Source: Candidatus Adamsella avium (lineage in GTDB: Bacteria; Cyanobacteriota; Vampirovibrionia; Gastranaerophilales; CAJFVJ01). Taken from it: 64,000 bases of DNA. Below, in pieces: positions 37,121 through 45,699 of the stretch. Made by a program: the position numbers and the translations under genes. The notes below the pieces were generated by a model that had not been told where the DNA came from, searched no databases, and saw nothing but the letters and a program-made list of their open reading frames with translations. The stretch covers positions 863,998-927,997 of the forward strand of contig CAJFVJ010000003.1 of assembly GCA_904420445.1 (NCBI GenBank). The letters are read 5' to 3'. Each line of letters begins with the position of its first letter. Positions within the stretch are counted from its first letter, which is position 1.

Positions 37121-37873
37121 TTATCCTTTCATTGCTTGTTCAATTTCTTCATAAATCTTGCTCATCGCTTCAAGCCTGTTTGGTGCATTTGTCACTGCAC
37201 GACCTATAACAAGATAATCAGCACCCTCTTCAATTGCTTTCGACGGTGTAGCAAGCCGTTTCTGATCATCTTTTGACGCCCACACGGGGCGAATCCCGGG
37301 ACATAACACTTTGAAGTTCTGACCGCAGACTTCCTTAATCTTTCTTGCTTCCCAGACACTTGCTACAACTCCGTCTATTCCGTTGTCTTTTGCAAGTTTT
37401 GCAAGCTCTGTGACATAATTCTCTGCGCTATATGGTATTTTCAACTGGTTATTCAATATATCATCGTTTATGCTTGATAATATTGTAACGGCAAGCACGG
37501 TAGGAGTTTCCTCTCCTGCTTCCACAGCAGCTTTTTTGGCTGCCTCAGCTGAAGCTCTCATCATCTCGCCGCCGCCAAGAGCATGAATGTTGAAGAAACT
37601 TGCCCCGCTTCTGACTATGTTTTCTGACGCTTTTGCAACAGTATTCGGAATATCCATAAGTTTTACATCAAAGAAGAATTTTGCTCCCTGTTTTTTCATA
37701 AACTCAAAAACTTCGCTTCCGTTTGCTGTATAGAACTGCAAACCGACTTTGAAGACTCCTACATAATCTTTCAGTTCAAGAATAAGATTCTTTGCTGTTT
37801 CGAGATTATCGACATCAAGCGCAAGAACAATTTTTTCTTTTATTTTCGGATTAATTTTTTCAACTGTTACCAT
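37121..37873 (-). CDS. pyrF: Orotidine 5'-phosphate decarboxylase
   Basis: 250 residues from ATG 37873, which overlaps the pyrC stop as TGATG behind AAGGAA; a GTG one codon upstream is possible. The catalytic Asp-Lys-Asp region reads FFFDVKLMDIPNTV near residues 68-81, preceded by ALDVDNLETA at the substrate end; the phosphate-binding LVIGRAVTNA lies near the C-terminus. It produces UMP. The insertions and length resemble the bacterial class-1 enzyme. Confidence 0.94.
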   Translation of the reverse strand: MVTVEKINPKIKEKIVLALDVDNLETAKNLILELKDYVGVFKVGLQFYTANGSEVFEFMKKQGAKFFFDVKLMDIPNTVAKASENIVRSGASFFNIHALGGGEMMRASAEAAKKAAVEAGEETPTVLAVTILSSINDDILNNQLKIPYSAENYVTELAKLAKDNGIDGVVASVWEARKIKEVCGQNFKVLCPGIRPVWASKDDQKRLATPSKAIEEGADYLVIGRAVTNAPNRLEAMSKIYEEIEQAMKG

Positions 37874-39144
37874 CACTGTATTTCCTTATATTTTCCGTTT
37901 ACAACTACCGCTAAAACCCGTCCTCTCAATTTTTTACCGTCGAAAGGAGAAATTTTGCATTTTGATTTAAACTTTGACGCATCAACAATCCATTCAACAT
38001 CAGGGTCAACAACAGTCAAATTTGCAGGCTCGCCGATTTTTATATTCCCCTGTTTTATATTCAAAATACGGGAGGGGTTGAGCGACAATTTTTCAATTAC
38101 CTGCGACAGAGTCAGATAACCGCCGTCAACAAGATTAGTGATACATAAGCCGAGAGAAGTTTCAAACCCTACAATGCCCATCGGCGCTTTTTGAATTGGC
38201 ATTAGTTTTTCCTCAAGCGTGTGCGGAGCATGGTCAGTCGCAATTACATCTATTGTTCCATCCTGCAAACCTTCGATTACTGCCTCCTTATCTTCCCTTG
38301 AACGCAGAGGAGGATTCATTTTGAACTTTGCCTCAAAGGTTTTTATATCTTCATCACACAGGCTGAAATAATGAGGCGCTGTTTCGCAGGTTACATTAAG
38401 ACCGTCTTTTTTTGCCTGTCTGATTAACTCTATCGACCGTTTTGTTGAGATGTGGGCAAAATGTAGTTTCCCTCCGCTATAGCGCAGGACCTCTAGTTCT
38501 CTTGCAACGGCAACACTCTCAGCCAAATCAGATATCCCCTGCAAACCGAGTCTTGTTGACGCTGCTCCTTCGTTGATTACGCCTCCCGATGCAAGAGAAG
38601 AATCTTCAGAGTGAGATATAATCAACGCACCTAAAGAATCGGCATACTCAAGAGCGACCCTGTAGAGTTTCAGATTTTCGAGAGGTTTCCCGTCATCAGA
38701 AAAAGCGACAGCCCCGTTGTCTTTCAATTCAGACATATTCACGAGATTTTGCCCCTTCAAACCTATGCTTAGGGCGCAAATCGGATAAAAGCCTATTTCC
38801 TCCGCTTCTTGTGCTCTGTCAAATGTATATTTCAGGGTCATAAGATTATCAACAACCGGAGATGTATTTGCCATCGGGCAAATTGCTGTGTATCCCCCCG
38901 CAAGAGCAGACTGTATACCTGTTTTTATTGTTTCCTTTGACTCAAACCCCGGTTCTCTCAGGTGGCAGTGCATATCAACAAGCCCCGGAGTAATGACCTT
39001 CCCTGATAAATCAATAACTTCTTCATCAACAAGAGGAAACAAATTTTTGGATATTTCAGCCACCATGCCGTTCTCAACTCTTATATCAGAAAGCTCGTTG
39101 AGATTATCGGCGGGGTTTATAATATGTGCATTCTTCAGCAGCAT
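37873..39144 (-). CDS. pyrC: Dihydroorotase
   Basis: 423 residues, class-I (long, PyrC2-like) dihydroorotase. Metal-site motifs are VDMHCHLREPGFE near residue 57 (HxH and Arg), a GGYTAICPMANT segment, later histidines (SHSED and HFAHIS) and ATDHAPHTLEEK near 300 with the catalytic Asp. It cyclises carbamoyl aspartate to dihydroorotate. The start is ATG 39144, overlapping the pyrB stop as TGATG behind GGAGGG; a GTG precedes it. Order and spacing show translational coupling throughout the operon. Confidence 0.95.
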   Translation of the reverse strand: MLLKNAHIINPADNLNELSDIRVENGMVAEISKNLFPLVDEEVIDLSGKVITPGLVDMHCHLREPGFESKETIKTGIQSALAGGYTAICPMANTSPVVDNLMTLKYTFDRAQEAEEIGFYPICALSIGLKGQNLVNMSELKDNGAVAFSDDGKPLENLKLYRVALEYADSLGALIISHSEDSSLASGGVINEGAASTRLGLQGISDLAESVAVARELEVLRYSGGKLHFAHISTKRSIELIRQAKKDGLNVTCETAPHYFSLCDEDIKTFEAKFKMNPPLRSREDKEAVIEGLQDGTIDVIATDHAPHTLEEKLMPIQKAPMGIVGFETSLGLCITNLVDGGYLTLSQVIEKLSLNPSRILNIKQGNIKIGEPANLTVVDPDVEWIVDASKFKSKCKISPFDGKKLRGRVLAVVVNGKYKEIQ

Positions 39145-40070
39145 CACTCAGCCCTCCCGTTTGAAAGGATTTTGTTCAAAATTGCCATCCTTACGAATAC
39201 TCCGTTTTTTGTCTGTCTTAAGATAGTTTTTCCTGCATCTGAGTCCATAAGTTCCGATGAAAGCTCAACATCCCTGTTCACAGGACCAGGGTGCATAAGG
39301 ATAGCAGACGCTTTTGCAAGTTTAAAGTTTTTTGAGTTGATATTATATTTACGTTTATATTCAGCTGTCGAAGGGTAAATCAAGTTCCCGTGGCGTTCGT
39401 TTTGCACTCTCAAAACCATAACGACATCGGCATCTTTCAAAGCCTCCTCGATGTTGTCATGGTAGGTAACCCCGAGTTTTTCAACACCTGACGGTTTATA
39501 ATATTTTGGAGAGCAGAGGTGAACATCAGCCCCGAATTTATTTAACAGTGCAATATTCGATTTTGCAACACGGCTGAAGGAGATATCTCCCGCTATCAAA
39601 ACTTTTTTCCCTTCAACTGTGCCGAATGTTTCGAGCATTGTGTAATAATCAAGCAAAGCCTGCGACGGGTGCGCTCTGTTGCCGTCGCCTGCGTTTATAA
39701 AATGCATATTGCAGTTAATCTTGCCCAAGGTGTTGTCTATTATTCCTGTTATTGAATGACGGATGACAACAACTTCAACGCCTATTGCATAAAGATTTTC
39801 GACTGTATCTTTCATCGACTCGCCTTTTGCAAAAGAAGAGCTTGTTGCATCAAAATTGATGACGTTCATCCCGAGTTTTTTGGCAGCTTCTTCAAAACTG
39901 CATCTCGTTCTTGTCGAATTTTCGCAGAACATCAAAGCAACAGTTTTGCCTGTAACGTCTGATTTTTTCTTATTTTGCTTGAACAAATCAGCATCCCTGA
40001 TAATATCGGTAATTACCGATTTATCAAGGTCTTCGATATTTATCAGATGTTCAAAAAGTTCTCTAGACAC
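39144..40070 (-). CDS. pyrB: Aspartate carbamoyltransferase, catalytic chain
   Basis: 308 residues. ENSTRTRCSFEEAAKKLG near residue 50 binds carbamoyl phosphate, HPSQALLDYYT follows near 132, and MHPGPVNRDVE near 261 replaces the HCLP motif of ornithine enzymes. It makes carbamoyl aspartate, the first committed pyrimidine step. No pyrI regulatory chain is present, so catalytic trimers without CTP feedback are expected. Translation starts at GTG 40070, eight bases inside the end of pyrE; no ATG fits. Confidence 0.96.
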   Translation of the reverse strand: MSRELFEHLINIEDLDKSVITDIIRDADLFKQNKKKSDVTGKTVALMFCENSTRTRCSFEEAAKKLGMNVINFDATSSSFAKGESMKDTVENLYAIGVEVVVIRHSITGIIDNTLGKINCNMHFINAGDGNRAHPSQALLDYYTMLETFGTVEGKKVLIAGDISFSRVAKSNIALLNKFGADVHLCSPKYYKPSGVEKLGVTYHDNIEEALKDADVVMVLRVQNERHGNLIYPSTAEYKRKYNINSKNFKLAKASAILMHPGPVNRDVELSSELMDSDAGKTILRQTKNGVFVRMAILNKILSNGRAE

Positions 40071-40644
40071 CTGTTTTTACCTCATTGCCTCTGCTCCCGG
40101 GTTTTTCTACCGGTATGCCTTCTTTGCACAGCGGGCAGTTATCAGGTTCATAAACAACAGGATCAATCTGCAAAAGAGATGTAAGATTATAAGACGACCG
40201 CCCAGAAGTTCTGTCAACAATGCAGGCAACTCCTGCAAGTTCGGCTCCGAAGTCTTTGATTGCCTCGAGTGTTTCGTTTATAGTGCGGGCTGTAGTGATT
40301 ACGTCTTCAACAATTATTACTCTTTCGCCCTTCTTGAGAGTATACCCTCTGCGAAGCTGCATCTGACCGTCTTTCCTTTCAACAAACAGGTTTCTTTTTT
40401 TTGCCTGTTTTGCTGTTTCATATCCGATGATTACCGCTCCGACAGCAGGACTGATTACCGTATCAAACTCAATGCCTTGAAGTTTATCAGCCAGCATCTT
40501 TCCGATTTTTTCGGTTATATCAGGATACTGGTACAATTTTGCACACTGAAAATAAATATTCGAATGAAGACCGGATGTCAGACAAAAATGTCCGTGCAGT
40601 ACTCCTTCAGTCTTTTCCAATAATTCCAAAACTTCGTTGCTCAT
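40063..40644 (-). CDS. pyrE: Orotate phosphoribosyltransferase
   Basis: 193 residues. The PRPP loop reads RVIIVEDVITTART near residues 108-120, and TSGLHSNIYFQCAK near the N-terminus contacts orotate. A C-terminal extension contains DNCPLCKEG with two Cys, found in a subset of bacterial PyrE proteins. It joins orotate to PRPP giving OMP. It sits between pyrD and pyrB with one- and eight-base overlaps. Adenine or xanthine transferases share the fold, but the operon settles the substrate. Confidence 0.93.
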   Translation of the reverse strand: MSNEVLELLEKTEGVLHGHFCLTSGLHSNIYFQCAKLYQYPDITEKIGKMLADKLQGIEFDTVISPAVGAVIIGYETAKQAKKRNLFVERKDGQMQLRRGYTLKKGERVIIVEDVITTARTINETLEAIKDFGAELAGVACIVDRTSGRSSYNLTSLLQIDPVVYEPDNCPLCKEGIPVEKPGSRGNEVKTGV

Positions 40645-41579
40645 TAGTATTCACCTCTTAAATTATCTTTCAACTCTTTCAGTGTAGAAAATCCGTTTTC
40701 TGCCATAAAATTTTTCAGTTCACAAACAAGCTGGCCGCTGATATCAGGGTGGGTAAAATTTGCCGTTCCAATCTGAATCATATCAGCACCTGCCGAGAAA
40801 AATTCAAACATATCAAATAGCGAGTAAATCCCACCCATTCCAATAATCGGGATGTCAACAACCTGCCTGACTCTGCTTACCGCTCCAAGGGCGATAGGTT
40901 TTATTGCCCGTCCTGAAAGCCCGCCCTGGACGGTTGATTTTTTGAACTTACCGTTAATAAAATCAAGTTTTATGCCGAGAGCTTTCACCGTATTAATCAA
41001 AGAAACAGCATCAGCCCCCGCTTGTTGCGAAGCTTGCGCAATTTTCTCTATCGATGTCACATTAGGCGTAAGCTTGACGATAAGACATCCGGCAAAGACC
41101 TTTCTTACAGAGTCAACAAGTCTGCCCAAAACAACCTCATCCGTTCCGAATTCAAGACATCCCGATTTCACATTAGGGCATGAAATATTCAGTTCAACAG
41201 CTTTGATGTTATGCTCCTCGCAGACTTTTGCAAGACTGACATACTCATCAAGCGTTTTCCCTGCGAGATTAACTACAAAATCAATATTTTTCTCCTTAAG
41301 AACAGGAAGTTTTTCCTCAACAAATTTTTCAATCCCGACATTCTCAAGCCCGATAGAGTTTATCATCCCGCCGTAAGTTTCAAAAATACGCTGGTGGTCA
41401 TTTCCCGGTCTTGGCTCCATTGAGATGGCTTTTGTAACAACAGCTCCAAGCGATGACACATCGGTAAAGTCCTCAAATTCATCAGCATAACCAAAAGTAC
41501 CCGATGCCGTCAGTACCGGATTTTTGAAAACGACATCTCTGATTTTGAAACTCATATCAACATCTTGAGCTACTGCCAT
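40644..41579 (-). CDS. pyrD: Dihydroorotate dehydrogenase B, catalytic subunit
   Basis: 311 residues of the class-1B FMN-barrel type. ASGTFGYADEFEDF near residue 25, NSIGLEN near 73 and the catalytic-Cys loop NISCPNVKSG near 132 are present, and GMGGIYSLFDMFEFFSAGADMIQIGT binds the FMN phosphate. It oxidises dihydroorotate and passes electrons to PyrK and then NAD+, which suits an anaerobe without quinones. The start lies ten bases inside the pyrK 3' end behind GGAGGAG. Confidence 0.95.
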   Translation of the reverse strand: MAVAQDVDMSFKIRDVVFKNPVLTASGTFGYADEFEDFTDVSSLGAVVTKAISMEPRPGNDHQRIFETYGGMINSIGLENVGIEKFVEEKLPVLKEKNIDFVVNLAGKTLDEYVSLAKVCEEHNIKAVELNISCPNVKSGCLEFGTDEVVLGRLVDSVRKVFAGCLIVKLTPNVTSIEKIAQASQQAGADAVSLINTVKALGIKLDFINGKFKKSTVQGGLSGRAIKPIALGAVSRVRQVVDIPIIGMGGIYSLFDMFEFFSAGADMIQIGTANFTHPDISGQLVCELKNFMAENGFSTLKELKDNLRGEY

Positions 41580-42331
41580 ACCACATCTCCTCCGTCGAAC
41601 ACGGGTCCGTCATGGCACACCGTTGCGTTCTGAATTTTACCGTCTTTTTTGATTTTTATGACACATCCTTTGCATACGCCGATGGAGCATGCCATAACTT
41701 TTTCCATTGCAACTTCCGTTTGGATTGAGTGTTCTCCTGCTGCTTGGGATATAAGCTTCAGCACAATTTCAGGTCCGCAGCAGTAAATTTTCTCAGGCTT
41801 GTATGAAGAAATCAACTCTTCAATATAGTTCACAATGCTTCCTTTTTTACCTTCCGAGCCGTCATCAGTAGTTATCATATCAAACTCGAGGTTTGAGGGG
41901 ATTTCCTCTTTCGAAACAAAACCTGAAGCAAAAAAGTTTTCTATGCCAAGTTCATCCATTTTTTTGTGTAAATAAAAAACAGGTGCAGAACCAACTCCTG
42001 CACTGATTAATAAAGATTTTTTTCTCTCAATATTAAAACCATTACCCATAGGACCGACAAAATCAACATTATCGCCTTGTTTGAGATTTGAAATATAAGC
42101 CGTGCCGGCGCCCTTTTTCTTGAATAAAATCGATATAACACCATCTTCGTAGTCCATCACGCTGAAAGGTCTTCTAAGCGTAAGGTTATCACATAGAATG
42201 GAAACAAATTGCCCCGGTTTAATGTCTACAGGAACCTGCGGTGTGAATTTTATGAGATAAAGACTGTTTGATACACGGGTTATTGTGTTAACCAGACCTT
42301 TTTGTATTTTTTTCGTTCTTTGAGCAATCAT
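41570..42331 (-). CDS. pyrK: Dihydroorotate dehydrogenase B, electron-transfer subunit
   Basis: 253 residues from ATG 42331, which has GAGGG seven bases upstream; the ATG at 42349 lies directly after the T tract of the attenuator and lacks a ribosome site. An FAD-binding barrel (LRRPFSVMDYEDG) is followed by an NAD-binding domain (LLISAGVGSAPVFYL) and a C-terminal [2Fe-2S] site with cysteines in MACSIGVCKGC and NATVCHDG. It carries electrons from PyrD's FMN to NAD+. As first gene of the operon it follows the leader ORF and terminator. Confidence 0.94.
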   Translation of the reverse strand: MIAQRTKKIQKGLVNTITRVSNSLYLIKFTPQVPVDIKPGQFVSILCDNLTLRRPFSVMDYEDGVISILFKKKGAGTAYISNLKQGDNVDFVGPMGNGFNIERKKSLLISAGVGSAPVFYLHKKMDELGIENFFASGFVSKEEIPSNLEFDMITTDDGSEGKKGSIVNYIEELISSYKPEKIYCCGPEIVLKLISQAAGEHSIQTEVAMEKVMACSIGVCKGCVIKIKKDGKIQNATVCHDGPVFDGGDVVWQ

Positions 42332-42356
42332 CTTCAAACCCTCAGCCATAAAACAT

Positions 42357-42386
42357 AAAAAAAAGAAAAAGCAAAAAGCTTTTTCT
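42357..42386 (-). terminator. Attenuator terminator in the pyr operon leader
   Basis: On the minus strand AGAAAAAGC (42386-42378) and GCTTTTTCT (42372-42364) form a nine-base stem with a five-T loop, followed by eight Ts. It stands between the promoter and pyrK, so it must be bypassed to express all eight genes. The only other gene it could end is the rhodanese gene, 130 bases upstream. Confidence 0.75.
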
Positions 42387-42390
42387 CTTT

Positions 42391-42432
42391 TTATATAAAT
42401 ATTTTATATGTGTCTTTGAAATAAGTTTTCAT
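42391..42432 (-). CDS. Pyrimidine leader peptide (candidate, 13 residues)
   Basis: The ORF reads MKTYFKDTYKIFI and stops four bases before the terminator stem starts. AGGG lies four bases upstream of its ATG, a tight but usable spacing. Short ORFs ending at or just before a U-rich terminator control pyrBI and pyrE in enterobacteria: when UTP is low the polymerase pauses, the ribosome catches up and prevents the hairpin. The codons are rich in A and U and carry no amino-acid signature, as expected for a UTP rather than tRNA sensor. Its small size leaves room for chance, so the context carries the call. Confidence 0.5.
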   Translation of the reverse strand: MKTYFKDTYKIFI

Positions 42433-42460
42433 ATATCCCTAACCTTTTTTCATTATATAT

Positions 42461-42489
42461 ATTAAATTAGGTTAGAGTCTCAAAGTCAA
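42461..42489 (-). promoter_or_regulatory. Predicted promoter of the pyr operon
   Basis: On the minus strand TTGACT (42484-42489), 17-base spacer, TTTAAT (42461-42466). Initiation near 42454 gives a leader of about 120 bases containing the short ORF and terminator. Confidence 0.6.
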
Positions 42490-42515
42490 GTGTTTGAAGA
42501 GTATTATTTACAAAC

Positions 42516-42908
42516 TTAGTTTGGTGTAGATATAACTTCAAAATCTTTGTTTTGCCATTCCTCAAAACCTCCGCAAAGCTCCATAACAGGAATATTATTT
42601 TCTGCAAGGAATAACGCACTTTTTGCACCGAGATGACAGACAATATTGTAACCATAAACTATTATAACTTTATCTTTTGGCAGCTCGCCGAGATAAACTT
42701 CAAGCTGGTCATATGGAATATTTATCGCTGTAGGCAGATGCCCCTTCGAGAAATCCTCAAATTTCCGCACATCAACAACCTGTATATCATCAGGTAATTC
42801 ATCCAGAACTTTTCTCAACTCACCCGGAGTGATTGTATATGCAAGCTTAGCTGTAAAAAATTTTTTTGCCCCTTCAGTGTCTTTTGTTATCTCAAAATAT
42901 TTCAACAT
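42516..42908 (-). CDS. Rhodanese-like domain protein
   Basis: 130 residues. A rhodanese domain follows a short N-terminal extension: VVDVRKFEDFSKGHLPTAINIP near residue 45 is the CH2A-like motif. The loop VYGYNIVCHLGAKSA has its Cys where a variant subgroup (YC..CHL.AK) places it, rather than the usual CRSGxRS, and no Arg follows. Sulfurtransferase or redox activity is possible; the substrate is unknown. It stands alone behind AGAAGGAGAA, upstream of the pyr operon on the same strand, with a separate pyr promoter between. No link to pyrimidines is evident. Confidence 0.82.
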   Translation of the reverse strand: MLKYFEITKDTEGAKKFFTAKLAYTITPGELRKVLDELPDDIQVVDVRKFEDFSKGHLPTAINIPYDQLEVYLGELPKDKVIIVYGYNIVCHLGAKSALFLAENNIPVMELCGGFEEWQNKDFEVISTPN

Positions 42909-43118
42909 AGAAAAATTCTCCTTCTAAAAATTTTCTATATTAGAAATAACAAATTATTTCTCAAATTAAATTGTCTAACCTGCCAGTTCCATATTATTAA
43001 AATTAATCATAATATATTAAAATTTTATCTTTCAAAACCTAATTTGCTTAGATAAAGAATGAATATTAAAACGCAAAGTCAAATTTACTTATTTTTTTTT
43101 TGCACAAACATAAAAAAA

Positions 43119-43192
43119 TCGGGATGACAGGATTTGAACCTGCGACCCCCTCGTCCCAAGCGAGGTGCGCTACCAAGCTGCGCTACATCCCG
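43119..43192 (-). tRNA. tRNA-Pro, anticodon TGG
   Basis: On the minus strand the acceptor arms CGGGATG and CATCCCG pair completely, the anticodon arm CCTCG-CTTGGGA-CGAGG gives anticodon TGG, and the T arm contains GGTTCAAATCC. The D arm AGCGCAGCTTGGTAGCGC is ordinary. The discriminator base is A and CCA is not encoded. A run of Ts follows directly. It stands alone with no other tRNA nearby. I see nothing else in the AT-rich 42909-43118 space. Confidence 0.97.
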
Positions 43193-43268
43193 ATGTAGTA
43201 AAATTAAGTTTAACTAACATGAAGTTTGATTGTCAAGTATTATTTGTTAAAATAAACAAGGAGGGCTT

Positions 43269-43841
43269 ATGAAAAAATTTTTGTTAACATTTGCCGTATT
43301 GTTCGTTCTGTGTTTTGCAAACGCACCTGCCATCGCAGAAGATTCTCAATATGATGAAATATATTACAACCTTGCTGTTCCAGAAATCACATTCGAAAAC
43401 GACGTTGATCCCTACGAAGCTGAAGATAACTCACAGTTTCATGTTTCACCTTATCCTCTGTTGAGAGTGTCCTCAACGCTTGTCTTCAAAGACATAAAAA
43501 TCCCTGCAAACTATTACCTCATTTCTCCGAGAAAAATCAACGACAGCTACTATGTTCTCTTCAAACAGGGAGGAAAGGTTAAATACATTATCCCGATATA
43601 CGAAACAGAATCAGTTCAACCGCTGACAACATATCCGCAGCCTCCCAAAAAACAAAAACATTGGTGGGATTATCCTTTATATCCATTCAGATGGGCTCTC
43701 GGCATTGCAATGGGCAAAGACGACCCACCTCCGAGAACTCCTCAATCGCTTGTAAAAGCTTATGACCTCGATAGCAGATACTACGGCATAGATTTGTATT
43801 ATAATGACAGAGTGTACAAGACAATCTTCAAGAAGGAATAA
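43269..43841 (+). CDS. Exported protein of unknown function
   Basis: 190 residues. A clear signal peptide (LLTFAVLFVLCFANAPAIA, cleavage near AEDS) precedes a mature domain with an acidic start, a beta-rich middle (LRVSSTLVFKDIKIPANYYL) and a Pro- and Trp-rich stretch (PPKKQKHWWDYPLYPF). No lipobox Cys and no known motif; I cannot name a family. A good AAGGAGGGCTT precedes the ATG. Its stop overlaps the folC start by one base, so the two are translated together, though no role in folate metabolism is suggested. A periplasmic or cell-surface location is expected. Confidence 0.8.
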   Translation: MKKFLLTFAVLFVLCFANAPAIAEDSQYDEIYYNLAVPEITFENDVDPYEAEDNSQFHVSPYPLLRVSSTLVFKDIKIPANYYLISPRKINDSYYVLFKQGGKVKYIIPIYETESVQPLTTYPQPPKKQKHWWDYPLYPFRWALGIAMGKDDPPPRTPQSLVKAYDLDSRYYGIDLYYNDRVYKTIFKKE

Positions 43842-45088
43842 TGAACACTGTTCTCTATAAAGAAGTAAAAGACATCCTCACTTCAAAAGAAAAATTTCAT
43901 ATCGAACTGGGACTCGGACGGATAACAAAAGTTCTCAACGCTTTTGAAAACCCGCATAAAAAAATCAAATGCATACACATAGCAGGCACAAACGGCAAGG
44001 GGTCCGTATGTATTATGCTGTCAAATATCCTCACAAATGCCGGATACAAAACAGGACTCTATACAAGCCCGCATATTCTGAAATATGACGAAAGAATAAA
44101 AATTAATAACATTGATATATCTGATGAAGAGCTGAATAACCTCACAAAAATCGTCCTCAACAAAGCGGATGAAGAAGATGTCTATCTCACGGAATTTGAA
44201 ATCCTGACAGTGTGCGCTTTTCTTTATTTTGCAAAAAATAATGCCGATATAGCAATTCTCGAAACGGGTCTTGGCGGCAGGCTCGATGCGACAAACGTGG
44301 TTCAGCCGGTTTTATCGATAATAACCTCAATAGATATGGATCACACTGAAAGACTGGGTGATTCAATCGAAAAAATAGCATATGAAAAAGCTGGCATAAT
44401 CAAACCAAACGCTCCCGTAGTAATCTCAAAAGACAACAGAGGCGAAAAAGTTATAGAACAAAAAACAAAGGAAATGAACTCTCCTCTTCTGCTTACACAG
44501 GACTCCGATGACAATTTCTTCGACGGGGAATTTAATAATATAAAAGTAAACGGAAAAATTTATCAAACAAACCTTCTTGGAAAATATCAGGCAAAGAACC
44601 TTCCGCTTGTTCTGAAATCAATCGAATACCTCAATGAAAAAACTGATTTTAAAATATCAGAAAAATCAATAGCAGAATCTCTCAAAAAAGTCAGCTGGCC
44701 TGCGAGAATGCAGTTTTTCAGAGAATATAACACAATCATTGACGGTGCACACAACATTGATGCCGCAAAGCTTTTGAGAAAAACAATCGATGAATATTTT
44801 CCGAATAAAAAAATTGCATGGTTTTACGCATCACTCAAAAATAAAGACTATCCCCAAATAGTCAAAGAACTTTTCAAACCGGGTGATGAAATATTTATCA
44901 ACGACACATTCTCAAAGAATGCGGCATCTTCTGATGATATACAAAAACTTCTTCCGGATAAATGCATAAATATTAAAAACTCACCAGAGGAAATCACAAA
45001 CCTCATAAAAACAAATAAAGATAAATTGCTTATAGTTGCAGGTTCTCTTTATTTTGCCGGCTTTGTGCAGGAACAGCTGCTTAAATAA
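43841..45088 (+). CDS. folC: Folylpolyglutamate synthase / dihydrofolate synthase
   Basis: 415 residues of the Mur-ligase family. The P-loop HIAGTNGKGSVC near residue 46, ETGLGGRLDATNV near 145 with metal ligands, SIDMDHTERLG near 165 and the C-terminal domain motif IIDGAHNIDAAK near 303 are diagnostic. It adds glutamate to dihydropteroate and to reduced folates in the cytoplasm. It overlaps the preceding exported-protein gene by one base and is followed 14 bases later by another unknown gene. Confidence 0.94.
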   Translation: MNTVLYKEVKDILTSKEKFHIELGLGRITKVLNAFENPHKKIKCIHIAGTNGKGSVCIMLSNILTNAGYKTGLYTSPHILKYDERIKINNIDISDEELNNLTKIVLNKADEEDVYLTEFEILTVCAFLYFAKNNADIAILETGLGGRLDATNVVQPVLSIITSIDMDHTERLGDSIEKIAYEKAGIIKPNAPVVISKDNRGEKVIEQKTKEMNSPLLLTQDSDDNFFDGEFNNIKVNGKIYQTNLLGKYQAKNLPLVLKSIEYLNEKTDFKISEKSIAESLKKVSWPARMQFFREYNTIIDGAHNIDAAKLLRKTIDEYFPNKKIAWFYASLKNKDYPQIVKELFKPGDEIFINDTFSKNAASSDDIQKLLPDKCINIKNSPEEITNLIKTNKDKLLIVAGSLYFAGFVQEQLLK

Positions 45089-45102
45089 ACATAGAGGATA
45101 CC

Positions 45103-45699
45103 ATGAGAAAAAAACGTTCTGTTTTCATAACAAGAACAATACTTGCTTTCATAACAGGATTAACAACAACAATCCTGATACTCCTCTATCCTGTAAACAA
45201 ACTTCCTGAAGACAACATCAAACAGCCATGCCACCTGCAAAAAGACTCAAAAACTTTCCCGGGATACCTTTCTGCCGGAAGCAAAAAATATCTTCTCAAA
45301 AAATGTATGGATATAATCAGCAACGATGAAATACCTGCATTTGAAAGAACAACAGGTAAAACAACCATCTCTTTTACCCTGAATCCAAAAATAACCATAC
45401 AAAAACAAATCAAAGGCGGTAAAATAAGCTTTCTATATTCTGATGTAAACTATGTTTCCTCAAGAGGTCCTCAATACCAATCTCCTGCAATCAAAATAAA
45501 CGGCATTCCTCTGCCTTTCTCTCCTGATAAAGGCACCTGCCGCTCTGACTACTCCTGTTCAATACCAGCTTCTTCCCTCAAACCAGGAGAAAATACTTTC
45601 ACCATTCAATCAGGCACATTCCAAAACCACCACGACACCTGGGCTGTCGAAAACCTCACCATCGAATACTACTACTCACGTCCCGACTGCCTTGAATAA
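45103..45699 (+). CDS. Membrane-anchored extracytoplasmic protein of unknown function
   Basis: 198 residues. A basic start MRKKRSVF and one hydrophobic helix (ILAFITGLTTTILILLYPV) anchor or export it. The rest looks like a beta-sandwich: ISFTLNPKITIQKQIKGG, a SRGPQYQSPAIKINGIPLP stretch and a C-terminal GENTFTIQSGT...DTWAVENLTIEYYY that resembles carbohydrate-binding or Ig-like folds. Four to five cysteines could pair as disulfides outside the membrane. No family recognised. It follows folC by 14 bases and probably shares its transcript. Confidence 0.72.
   Translation: MRKKRSVFITRTILAFITGLTTTILILLYPVNKLPEDNIKQPCHLQKDSKTFPGYLSAGSKKYLLKKCMDIISNDEIPAFERTTGKTTISFTLNPKITIQKQIKGGKISFLYSDVNYVSSRGPQYQSPAIKINGIPLPFSPDKGTCRSDYSCSIPASSLKPGENTFTIQSGTFQNHHDTWAVENLTIEYYYSRPDCLE

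Noticed and set aside
39856-40623. 255-codon plus-strand ORF across pyrB and pyrE
   Set aside because: Antisense to two certain genes with clear catalytic motifs; unusually Phe/Cys/Ser-rich composition indicates a shadow.
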